NCBI RefSeq assembly: GCF_004364645.1
Contig: NZ_SOAW01000003.1
Span: 62,001 to 126,000, forward strand
From: Naumannella halotolerans
GTDB lineage: Bacteria > Actinomycetota > Actinomycetes > Propionibacteriales > Propionibacteriaceae
Reading direction: 5' to 3'
DNA length: 64,000 nucleotides
Part shown: in pieces, positions 34,267-42,211 of the stretch
Layout: every line of letters starts with the position of its first letter
How positions within the stretch are numbered: the stretch's first letter is position 1
Notes under the pieces: generated by a model
The model's database searches: none
The model's input: only the letters and a program-made list of their open reading frames with translations
What the model was told of the DNA's origin: nothing
Program-made: the position numbers and the translations under genes

Positions 34267-35115
34267 GTGTCTCTTCCCTCCGCCGTCGAACCCGTCGAAT
34301 CCGCCGACCTCGGCGCATTCGGCCCCCGGCACGAAACCCGCCAGAGCGGAGCCCGGGTTCCGGCTGTGCGCAATGCTGTCGCCCTGTTGCGCGAACTCGC
34401 CCGCAATGTGCAACCGGTCTCGGCCGGCGCCCTGGCCCGCAGTCTGCACATTCCCCGTTCCAGCACCTACCAGCTGCTGCAGACCCTGGTCGAGGAAGGC
34501 CTGGTCGTCCACGTACCCGACGCCCACGGGTATGCCCTGGGCGGCGGGGTGGCCGAACTGGGCAGCGCCTATTCCCAACGCTCCTCGCTGGAGAACCTGG
34601 CCCGTCCGCATCTGACCCGACTGGCCCGGACCATCCAGGAGTCGGCGGCGCTGAGCATCCTGCAGGGCGACGAGGTGCTCTACCTGTCCAAGGTGCAACC
34701 GGCCCGACCGATCGCCCTGGTCACCGACAAGGGCGTCCGCCTGCCCGCCCATCTCACCGCCAGCGGCCGGGCCATCCTGGCCCGGCTGCCGCGCCGGGAG
34801 GTGCTGGCCCACTTCGCCGACGCCGGACCGCTGGTCCGGCTGAACGGACAGGGACCGTCGACGCTGCGCGAGCTGCGGGACCTGCTGACCGAGGATCTGC
34901 GGCGCGGCTGGTCGATCGAGAAGGGGTGCGTCAGCCGGACCGTCACCTGCATCTCGGCCGCGGTCACCGACCGTACCGACCGTCCGACCGCAGCGGTGAC
35001 GGTCTCCTTCCTCTCCCACAAGCGACAGGACCATCTGGAGATCGCCGACGCCGTCTGCCGTGCCGCCGCCGATCTCAGCCGGGCACTGGGATCCCCCTGC
35101 GCCGGTGAGCGATGA
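34267..35115 (+). CDS. IclR-family transcriptional regulator
   Basis: 282 aa from GTG 34267. The N-terminal helix-turn-helix has VSAGALARSLHIPRSSTYQL. The C-terminal effector domain includes LPAHLTASGRAILARLPRRE and GWSIEKGCVSRTVTCISAAV, the family's ligand-pocket region. IclR members usually repress catabolic operons and release DNA on binding a small acid. It is the first gene of a four-gene set in which every stop overlaps the next start by 4 nt, so it regulates its own operon in all likelihood. Confidence 0.93.
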   Translation: MSLPSAVEPVESADLGAFGPRHETRQSGARVPAVRNAVALLRELARNVQPVSAGALARSLHIPRSSTYQLLQTLVEEGLVVHVPDAHGYALGGGVAELGSAYSQRSSLENLARPHLTRLARTIQESAALSILQGDEVLYLSKVQPARPIALVTDKGVRLPAHLTASGRAILARLPRREVLAHFADAGPLVRLNGQGPSTLRELRDLLTEDLRRGWSIEKGCVSRTVTCISAAVTDRTDRPTAAVTVSFLSHKRQDHLEIADAVCRAAADLSRALGSPCAGER

Positions 35116-36365
35116 GCGAGCGCACCGAGGTACTGGTGGTCGGCGCCGGACAGGCCGGGATCGCCATGAGTGAGCACCTCACCGCCCAGGGGATCGACCA
35201 CCTGGTCCTCGAACGCGGCCGGATCGCCGAACGCTGGCGCTCCGGCCGGTGGGACTCGCTGGTCGCCAACGGGCCCGCCTGGCACGACCGCTTCCCTTCG
35301 ATGTCGATGGATGCCGAACCGGACGCCTTCGTACCGAAGGAGCAGGTCGCCGACTACTTCGTCGACTACGCCTCGATGCTCGGTGCGCCGGTACGTACCG
35401 GCGTCGAGGTCACCTCGGTGACCAAGGTCCACGGCAGCCCGCAGTTCCTGGCCGAGACCTCCGCCGGGCCGATCGAGTGCCGGTTCGTGGTGGCCGCGAC
35501 CGGCCCCTTCCAGACCCCGGTCGTCCCCTCCCTGATTCCGGCCACCGCAGGCTTGTGCCAACTGCATTCGGCCGACTACCGCAATCCCGGCCAACTGCCC
35601 CCCGGCGGGGTGCTGGTGGTGGGTGGCGGCGCCTCCGGTGCGCAGATCGCCGCCGAACTGCGCGAGTCCGGTCGCGAGGTCTGGCTGTCCCTCAGTGCCC
35701 ATGACCGGCCACCCCGGCGCTATCGCGGGCGGGACAACGTCTGGTGGCTCGGCGTGCTCGGCAAATGGGACCGGACCACGCCGGCCGAAGGTGCCGAACA
35801 TGTGACCTTCGCGGTCTCCGGTGCCAAGGGTGGGCACACCGTCGACTTCCGGGAGCTCGCCGCGACCGGGGTGACCCTGGTCGGGCGCACCGAGTCCTTC
35901 GGTGACGGAGTGATCGGTTTCGCCCCTGACCTGGTCGAGAACATCGCCTGCGGTGATGCCGACTATCGGGCATTCCTCGACGAGGCCGATGCCTATGTCG
36001 AGAGCAACGGACTCGATCTGCCACCGGCGTTGCCCGAGGACCGCCGGGTGCTGCCCGATCCGCCCTGCCTGACCGATCCGCTGTCCTCGCTCGACGTCGC
36101 CGCCGCCGGGATCGGCGCGGTCGTCTGGGCGACCGGCTACCGGACCGACTACGGCTGGCTGAAGGTGGACAGTTTCGACGCTGCGGGCCGGCCACGGCAT
36201 CAGCGGGGTGTCGCCGACGAACCGGGGGTCTACTTCCTCGGCCTGCCCTGGCTGTCCCGGCGCGGCTCCAGCTTCATCTGGGGGGTCTGGCACGACGCCA
36301 AGTACCTGGCCGACCAGATCGAGATCCAACGTACCTACCTCGCCTACGGAAGTGAGGCTCGATGA
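35112..36365 (+). CDS. FAD/NAD(P)-binding flavoprotein monooxygenase (FMO/CzcO-like)
   Basis: 417 aa. Two Rossmann motifs are visible: VLVVGAGQAGIAMSEHL for FAD at the N-terminus and VLVVGGGASGAQIAAEL for NAD(P) near residue 170. SLVANGPAWHDRFPSM and the C-terminal AVVWATGYRTDYGWL belong to the flavin-containing monooxygenase/CzcO group. It probably N- or C-hydroxylates a small compound using NADPH and oxygen. It overlaps IclR and RidA by 4 nt each. The substrate is unknown. Confidence 0.9.
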   Translation: MSERTEVLVVGAGQAGIAMSEHLTAQGIDHLVLERGRIAERWRSGRWDSLVANGPAWHDRFPSMSMDAEPDAFVPKEQVADYFVDYASMLGAPVRTGVEVTSVTKVHGSPQFLAETSAGPIECRFVVAATGPFQTPVVPSLIPATAGLCQLHSADYRNPGQLPPGGVLVVGGGASGAQIAAELRESGREVWLSLSAHDRPPRRYRGRDNVWWLGVLGKWDRTTPAEGAEHVTFAVSGAKGGHTVDFRELAATGVTLVGRTESFGDGVIGFAPDLVENIACGDADYRAFLDEADAYVESNGLDLPPALPEDRRVLPDPPCLTDPLSSLDVAAAGIGAVVWATGYRTDYGWLKVDSFDAAGRPRHQRGVADEPGVYFLGLPWLSRRGSSFIWGVWHDAKYLADQIEIQRTYLAYGSEAR

Positions 36366-36772
36366 GCCATCAGCGGATCCGCCCGTTCAACACCAAGCAG
36401 ACCTATCCCGAGCAGGAGCTGGACAATGACCTGTGCCAGGCCGTGGTCGCGAACGGGACCGTCTACCTGCGGGGGCAGATCGGGCAGGACCTGGACAGCA
36501 GGGAGAACGTCGGTGTGGGCGATGTCGAGGCCCAGGCCGAACGGGCGATGGCGAACATCGACCTGCTGCTGCAGGAGGCGGGCGGGACCTTGGACGACAT
36601 CGTCAAGGTCGTCGTCTACCTGACCGACATCCGCTACCGCGAGCCCGTCTACAAGGTGATGGGGCGATGGCTGAAGGGGGTCTACCCGGTCTCCACCGGG
36701 ATCGTCGTCTCGGCGCTGGCGCGCCCGGAATGGCTGGTCGAGATCGACGCCACCGCGGTGCTCCAGCCATGA
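36362..36772 (+). CDS. RidA/YjgF-family protein of the catabolic operon
   Basis: 136 aa. It has AVVANGTVYLRGQIGQDLDS near the N-terminus, ADxxLQEAGGTLDDIVKVVVYLTD in the middle and a conserved Arg in VSALARPEWLVEIDATAV at the end. It differs from the RidA at 16878 and belongs to the subgroup found in catabolic clusters (RutC-like in role). It would hydrolyse an imine or enamine, or an unstable carbamate-type product, made by the oxidases. It is coupled to the flanking genes by 4-nt overlaps. Confidence 0.92.
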   Translation: MSHQRIRPFNTKQTYPEQELDNDLCQAVVANGTVYLRGQIGQDLDSRENVGVGDVEAQAERAMANIDLLLQEAGGTLDDIVKVVVYLTDIRYREPVYKVMGRWLKGVYPVSTGIVVSALARPEWLVEIDATAVLQP

Positions 36773-37449
36773 CCTTCTCCCTCCTCGCCCGGGACCCGAG
36801 CAGCGGTGCCTTCGGTTCGGTGATCTGTTCCTCCTCCCCGGCGGTCGCTGCCCGCTGTGTCCATCTGGCCGATGGCATCGGCGCGGTGCACTCGCAGAAC
36901 GTCACCGACCCGCGATTGGGTCCGCGGCTGCTGAGCCTGCTGGCCACCGGGCAGTCGGCGGAGCAGGCGCTGCAGACGGTGCGCGAATCCGAACCGACCT
37001 TGGCGTGGCGGCAACTGCTGGTGGTCGACGCCGCCGGTGGCGCTGCCGTCCACTCCGGCTCCCATGCCCTGGGTACGGTCGGGGAACGGACCGGGGACGG
37101 AGTGGTCGCTGCCGGGAACATGCTGGCCACCGAGCTGATCCCCTCACTGATGGTCGAACGCTGGTCGAACCGGCCGGAGCGCGAGCCGCTGGAGGAGACG
37201 CTGATGGCGGTGCTGGAGACGGCCGTCGAGGCCGGGGGCGAGGCCGGTCCGGTCCACTCGGCGGGGTTGTCGGTGATCTCCGGTCTGGGGTGGCGGGTGA
37301 CCGATCTCCGGGTCGACCTCAGCGATTCCCCGATCGCCGAGCTGCGCCGGCTGCTGCAGGTGTGGCTGCCGCAGCGCGACGACTACATCCAGCGGGCGCT
37401 CGATCCGGACGCCTCCCCGGGGTACGGGGTGCCCGGCGACGAGCGCTGA
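36769..37449 (+). CDS. DUF1028 protein
   Basis: 226 aa. The N-terminus TFSLLARDPSSGAFGSVICS, then IGAVHSQNVTDPRLGPRLL and AWRQLLVVDAAGGAAVHSGS, are the DUF1028 pattern. The family is thought to have an Ntn-hydrolase-like fold and is often encoded beside RidA and amino-acid or amide catabolism genes; its reaction is unknown. An amidase/aminohydrolase role in the same pathway is a reasonable guess. It is the last gene of the IclR operon and ends 18 nt from the convergent nhaA stop. Confidence 0.9.
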   Translation: MTFSLLARDPSSGAFGSVICSSSPAVAARCVHLADGIGAVHSQNVTDPRLGPRLLSLLATGQSAEQALQTVRESEPTLAWRQLLVVDAAGGAAVHSGSHALGTVGERTGDGVVAAGNMLATELIPSLMVERWSNRPEREPLEETLMAVLETAVEAGGEAGPVHSAGLSVISGLGWRVTDLRVDLSDSPIAELRRLLQVWLPQRDDYIQRALDPDASPGYGVPGDER

Positions 37450-37467
37450 CCCCCGGCCCGGAAAGCC

Positions 37468-38670
37468 TCAGCGGGTCTGGCGGACACCGCTCCCGGCGGT
37501 GGCCGTTCCGGTACGGCCCATCAGTGCCAGCAGGCCGCCCCCCAGCACGGCCGCACAGGCCGAGGTCAGCAGGACCGCGGTCTTGGCGATGTCCTGCTCC
37601 GGCCCGCCGCCGAAGGCCAGCTCGGTGACGAAGATGGCGACGGTGAAGCCGACCCCGGCCAGCAGGCCTCCGGCCAGCACGTGCCGCCAGTGCAGGCTCG
37701 GATCCAGTGCGGCACCGGTGAGCCTGGTCGTCAGCCAGGCGGTGAGGGTGATGCCGATCGGCTTGCCGAGCATGAACCCGGCGGCGACGCCGAGCGCCAC
37801 GGGATCGCTGAACAACTGGCCCAGCAACTCCGGTTCGAGGGTGACCCCGGCGGCGAACAGGGCGAAGACCGGTACGGCCAGTCCGCTGCTGATCGGCTGC
37901 CACCGATGTTGCCACCGCTGCACCGGGGCCGCTGCTTCACCGGGGTCGCGGCGTGCCCGGGTCAACAGGCCGAGGACCACACCGGCGATCGTCGCATGCA
38001 CCCCGGAGGCGTGCAGACACCACCAGGCGAGGACACCGAGCGGAAGGAAGACGTACCACGCTCCACGCCGGCGGTACTGCAACAGCCACCAGAGAACGAA
38101 ACAGGCCAGGGCGGCGAGCAGCCAGACCGGACTCAGGTCGGCGGTGAAGGCGACGGCGATCACCAGGATCGCGCCCAGGTCGTCGACGATCGCCAGGGTC
38201 AGCAGGAAGGCCCGCAAGGCCCGGGGCAGTCCGCGCCCGACGATCGCCAGGATCGCCATCACGAAGGCGATGTCGGTCGCCATCGGCACCGCCCATCCCC
38301 GATGATCACCGGCCGGGTGGGCGCCGTTGATCACGAGATAGATCAGCGCCGGGACGATGATGCCGCCGACGGCGGCGGCGATCGGCACCAGGGCCTTGCG
38401 CGGCTCGGCCAGCGAGCCGTCGGTGAACTCCTGCTTGAGCTCCAGACCGGCCAGGAAGAAGAAGATCGTCAGCACACCCGAACTCGCCCAGTGGGCGACA
38501 TCCATCGGGCCGATCACGAACGTGCTGACGGCCTCGTAGCCGGCCGTGCCGAGATTGGCCCACAACAGCGCGGTGACTGCGGCGAGCAACATCAACAAAC
38601 CGCCGACGGTGTCGCGCCGCAGCAGCGAGGTGAGGCGTTCGCGGGTGGAAGGACTGGCCGGGGTGATCAT
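37468..38670 (-). CDS. nhaA: Na+/H+ antiporter NhaA
   Basis: 400 aa, about 12 membrane segments. It has FFFLAGLELKQEFTDGSL in an early helix, the paired ion-binding aspartates in LAIVDDLGAILVIA, and GVGFTVAIFVTELAF near the C-terminus, all NhaA hallmarks. It exchanges external protons for internal sodium and controls pH and salt balance. It is a single-gene unit, convergent with the DUF1028 operon. Confidence 0.96.
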   Translation of the reverse strand: MITPASPSTRERLTSLLRRDTVGGLLMLLAAVTALLWANLGTAGYEAVSTFVIGPMDVAHWASSGVLTIFFFLAGLELKQEFTDGSLAEPRKALVPIAAAVGGIIVPALIYLVINGAHPAGDHRGWAVPMATDIAFVMAILAIVGRGLPRALRAFLLTLAIVDDLGAILVIAVAFTADLSPVWLLAALACFVLWWLLQYRRRGAWYVFLPLGVLAWWCLHASGVHATIAGVVLGLLTRARRDPGEAAAPVQRWQHRWQPISSGLAVPVFALFAAGVTLEPELLGQLFSDPVALGVAAGFMLGKPIGITLTAWLTTRLTGAALDPSLHWRHVLAGGLLAGVGFTVAIFVTELAFGGGPEQDIAKTAVLLTSACAAVLGGGLLALMGRTGTATAGSGVRQTR

Positions 38671-38774
38671 CGGGAAACTCCTGCGGGGTCGGCGGACTGG
38701 TCGCCGACCAGACTTCCCGGCACTCCGCGAGAGATCCTACACCGTTCGACCGCTCCCGCGGCCGTACCACGGGA

Positions 38775-40721
38775 TCAGTCGCTGCCGCCCTTCAGCCCGG
38801 ACTTGATCTGATCCATCACCGAGGAGTCCTGCAGGGTGGTCACATCGCCGACCTCGCGGTCCTCGGCGATGTCGCGCAGCAGCCGCCGCATGATCTTGCC
38901 CGAACGGGTCTTCGGCAGTTCGCTGACGACCATGATCGACTTCGGCTTGGCGATCGCGCCGATCTCGTTGGCCACATGGGTACGCAACTCGTTGACGATG
39001 TCATCACCACCGTCGCCGGCATCGGAGCGCAGGATGACGAAGGCGACGATCGCCTGCCCGGTGGTCTCGTCGGTGGCACCGACCACGGCGGCCTCGGCCA
39101 CCTTCGGATGGGAGACCAGCGCCGATTCGATCTCGGCGGTCGACATCCGGTGGCCGGAGACGTTCATCACGTCGTCCACCCGGCCGAGCAGCCAGATGTC
39201 GCCGTCGGCATCACGCTTGGCCCCGTCACCGGCGAAGTACATGTTGTCGAAGCGCGACCAGTAGGTGTCGATGTAGCGCTGATCGTCGTTCCACAGTGAG
39301 CGCAACATTGCCGGCCAGGGCTTGGTCAGCACCAGCAGGCCCGACTCACCCTTGCCCAGCACCTTGCCCTCGTCATCGACCACCTCGACGCTGACTCCCG
39401 GTAGGGCGCGCATCGCCGCACCGGGCTTGCCGGTCGCGACGCCGGGCATCGGCGAGATCAGGTGCATACCGGTCTCGGTCTGCCACCAGGTGTCGACCAC
39501 CGGGGTGTCGTCGTGTCCGATGTGCTTGCGGTACCAGAGGTAGGCCTCGGGATTGATCGGTTCGCCGACCGAACCGAGGATCCGCAGCGACGACAGGTCG
39601 TACCGCTCGGGGATCTCCGAGCCCCACTTCATGAAGGTACGGATGGCCGTCGGTGCGCAGTAGAGGATCGTCACCCGGTACTTGTCGATGATCTCCCACC
39701 AGCGGCCCTTGTGCGGGGTGTCCGGTGTGCCCTCGTAGAGCACCGAGGTGGCGCCGTTCAGCAGCGGCGCATAGACCAGATAGCTGTGCCCGGTGACCCA
39801 GCCGATGTCGGCGGCGGTCCAGAAGACATCGGTCTCCGGCTTCAGGTCGAAGGTCGCCCAGTGGGTGTAAGCCGTACCCACCAGGTAGCCGCCGGTGGTG
39901 TGCAGGATGCCCTTCGGCTTCCCGGTCGAACCCGAGGAGTACATCACGTACAGCGGCTGCTCGGCCGGGAACGACTCCGGGGTGTGCTCGGTCGACTGCG
40001 TGGCGACGAAGTCGTCCCACCACAGGTCACGGCCCTGCACCATCTCGGTGTCCTGACCGGTCCGCTTCGCCACGATCACATTGCGTACCTGCGGGCACTG
40101 CAGGAGCGCCTTGTCCACGGCCGGTTTCAGCGCCGAGGGCTTGCCCCGTCGGTAGCCGCCGTCGGCGGTGATCACGATCTCGCAACCGCAGTCGTTGATC
40201 CGGTTCACCAAGGCGTCGGCGGAGAAGCCACCGAAGACGACCACATGGGGTGCACCGAGCCGGGCGCAGGCGACCATCGCGATCACGGCCTCGGGGATCA
40301 TCGGCATGTAGATCGCCACCCGATCACCGGCCTGCACCCCCAACTCGACCAGGGCATTGGCCAGCTGGGAGACCTCGTCCTTCAGCTCGGCGTAGGTGAT
40401 CGCGCGCGCATCACCCGGTTCACCCTCGAAGTGGAAGGCGACCCGGTCGCCGTGGCCGGCCTCCACATGGCGGTCGACCATGTTGTAGGCGGCGTTCAGC
40501 TCCCCGTCGGCGAACCACTTGGCGAACGGGGCGTTGCTCCAGTCCAACACCTCGGTCGGTTCCTTGGACCAACTGATCCGCTTGGCCTGTTCGGCCCAGA
40601 AGGCCAGGTCGTCGACCTCGGCCTGTGCGTAGGTGGCCTCGGTGACGTTCGCGTTCCGCGCCAGCTCCTCCGGCGGCGGAAAGGTCGGCGTGGTCAGGTC
40701 TTCGCGTGCAGCTTGGTTCAC
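38775..40721 (-). CDS. acsA: Acetyl-CoA synthetase
   Basis: 648 aa from GTG 40721, which has GGAG 8 nt upstream; this is the usual length. It activates acetate to acetyl-CoA through acetyl-AMP. It has YSSGSTGKPKGILHTTGGYL (AMP-binding), VDTWWQTETGMHL, and the C-terminal LPKTRSGKIMRRLL, whose lysine is the known acetylation switch in Acs enzymes. The open frame extends upstream but crosses the divergent promoter. A paralogous acyl-CoA ligase (PrpE-like) is encoded at 55405. Confidence 0.97.
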   Translation of the reverse strand: MNQAAREDLTTPTFPPPEELARNANVTEATYAQAEVDDLAFWAEQAKRISWSKEPTEVLDWSNAPFAKWFADGELNAAYNMVDRHVEAGHGDRVAFHFEGEPGDARAITYAELKDEVSQLANALVELGVQAGDRVAIYMPMIPEAVIAMVACARLGAPHVVVFGGFSADALVNRINDCGCEIVITADGGYRRGKPSALKPAVDKALLQCPQVRNVIVAKRTGQDTEMVQGRDLWWDDFVATQSTEHTPESFPAEQPLYVMYSSGSTGKPKGILHTTGGYLVGTAYTHWATFDLKPETDVFWTAADIGWVTGHSYLVYAPLLNGATSVLYEGTPDTPHKGRWWEIIDKYRVTILYCAPTAIRTFMKWGSEIPERYDLSSLRILGSVGEPINPEAYLWYRKHIGHDDTPVVDTWWQTETGMHLISPMPGVATGKPGAAMRALPGVSVEVVDDEGKVLGKGESGLLVLTKPWPAMLRSLWNDDQRYIDTYWSRFDNMYFAGDGAKRDADGDIWLLGRVDDVMNVSGHRMSTAEIESALVSHPKVAEAAVVGATDETTGQAIVAFVILRSDAGDGGDDIVNELRTHVANEIGAIAKPKSIMVVSELPKTRSGKIMRRLLRDIAEDREVGDVTTLQDSSVMDQIKSGLKGGSD

Positions 40722-40792
40722 AATGCGTCTCCTTCGACTGACTGTGCTGGTCGGCGCTGCGGGGGCAGCTGGCGCCGTCGCCGTTCGGTGGC

Positions 40793-40798
40793 AGCCTA
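40793..40798 (-). promoter_or_regulatory. Candidate -10 hexamer for acsA
   Basis: TAGGCT on the minus strand, about 72 nt before the acsA start. This leaves a leader with room for regulation and for the visible Shine-Dalgarno sequence. Confidence 0.45.
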
Positions 40799-40903
40799 GC
40801 GACCACCCACCGTCGCTGGCGATGCCCACCCCGGTCGGCGGGCCCCTCACCGAACGGAGGGGTGAGCCGTTCGTCGGCGGCTTCGGCTGTCGCCGCCAGG
40901 GCC

Positions 40904-40909
40904 TAGGCT
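40904..40909 (+). promoter_or_regulatory. Leaderless-type -10 hexamer for the SWIM-MoxR-VWA operon
   Basis: TAGGCT, 6 nt before ATG 40916, so the five-gene operon probably begins with a leaderless message. It is divergent from acsA. Confidence 0.5.
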
Positions 40910-40915
40910 GAAGCA

Positions 40916-42211
40916 ATGGCGTGGACGGTGGACCGGGTGGCGGCAGCGGCCCCCGATTCGGCGTCGGAGGTGGCCGGCCGCCGGCTCGCCGTACCTGCTC
41001 CGTGGAGTGCCACCGGGGTGGACGGCGGGCTGCTGTGGGGCCAGTGTCGAGGCTCGGGGCGAACGCCCTACCAGGTGAGTATCGACACCGAAGGCCCGCG
41101 GTACAAATGCACCTGTCCGTCACGGAAGTTCCCCTGCAAACATGCCCTCGGACTGCTGTTCCTGTGGGCCCAGGGACAGCTCGGCGGTGACGACGGGGTC
41201 GCCCCACCGCCGACCGCGCTGCGAGCCGAGCCGGCGCCGGCCGACCGGTCGGCCGGCACCGAGCAGACCCCGGAGCAGCGGGCCGCAGCAGTCGCCCGGG
41301 CACAGCGGCGGACCGAACGGGTCAGTGCCGGCATGGTCGAACTCGACCGCTGGCTGGCCGATCAGGTACGTGGCGGGCTGGCCCGCGCCGCCGCCGACCC
41401 GTACCGCTGGGCCGAGCCGATGGCCGCCCGGATGGTCGACGCCCAGGCCCCGGCTGTGGCGAACTGGCTGCGTCGGCTGCCGGGGGTGATCGCCTCCGGG
41501 CAGGGCTGGCCCGAACGGCTGCTGGCCGAACTCTCCGGGATGCACCTGCTGGCCAGGGCCTGGGAACGGATCGACGACCTACCGGCCGAGCTGGTCGCGA
41601 CGGTGCGCAGCAGGATCGGGTTCACCACCGCCAAGGCCGAGGTGCTCGCGGGCGAACCCGTGCACGACCGGTGGGTGGCGGTGGGGGTGCGCGACCTGGA
41701 CGAGGAGCAGGTCTCCACCCGGCGGGTCTGGCTGCGGGGTCAGCGCACCCGGCGCTGGGCACTGGTGCTGTTGCACTCGGCCAACGGCGCCCCCTGGGAG
41801 ATGCCACTGCCGCCGGGGTCGGCGCTCACCGCCGACCTCCACTTCTATCCCGGCCGCCCCGCGCTGCGGGCAGTGATCGGAGCCACCGCCGGTGACGCCG
41901 AACCGGTGAGCGGATGGCGGGTGGCCGGTGATACGGCCGCCGAGGTCGGACGGGGGTGGGCCGAGCTGCTCGCTCTGGACCCGTGGACCCGGCAGGCGCC
42001 GGTGCTGTTGGCCGGCACCGTCGGATTCAGCGAGGGCCGATTCGGGCTCACCGATGCCGACGGCGTGACCGTACCGCTGAGCGGGCCGGAGGAGATCCTG
42101 TGGCAGGTGCTGGCACTGATGGCCGGAGTGCCGGCGGTCCTCTTCGGCGAGTGGTCCGAGGCCGGGCTGCTGCCCGGCAGTGTGATCGACGGGCGGGTGC
42201 ATCCGCTGTGA
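40916..42211 (+). CDS. SWIM zinc-finger protein, first gene of the MoxR-VWA operon
   Basis: 431 aa. The SWIM finger CxCx6CxH is at residues 65-76 (C65, C67, C74, H76: KCTCPSRKFPCKHALGLLF). A linker rich in Ala/Pro and a long domain of no recognised family follow (about residues 140-431). SWIM fingers bind DNA or protein partners. The protein is cytoplasmic. It overlaps the DUF5691 gene by 4 nt. In related clusters a SWIM protein, a MoxR ATPase and a VWA protein occur together, so it is probably a recognition or adaptor component; this is inference. Confidence 0.88.
   Translation: MAWTVDRVAAAAPDSASEVAGRRLAVPAPWSATGVDGGLLWGQCRGSGRTPYQVSIDTEGPRYKCTCPSRKFPCKHALGLLFLWAQGQLGGDDGVAPPPTALRAEPAPADRSAGTEQTPEQRAAAVARAQRRTERVSAGMVELDRWLADQVRGGLARAAADPYRWAEPMAARMVDAQAPAVANWLRRLPGVIASGQGWPERLLAELSGMHLLARAWERIDDLPAELVATVRSRIGFTTAKAEVLAGEPVHDRWVAVGVRDLDEEQVSTRRVWLRGQRTRRWALVLLHSANGAPWEMPLPPGSALTADLHFYPGRPALRAVIGATAGDAEPVSGWRVAGDTAAEVGRGWAELLALDPWTRQAPVLLAGTVGFSEGRFGLTDADGVTVPLSGPEEILWQVLALMAGVPAVLFGEWSEAGLLPGSVIDGRVHPL

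Noticed and set aside
24441-37449. Rut uracil-degradation pathway
   Set aside because: An oxygenase, flavin reductase and RidA are present, but the oxygenase has NtaA/DszA-type rather than RutA-type motifs, and RutB, RutD, RutE and RutG counterparts are missing.
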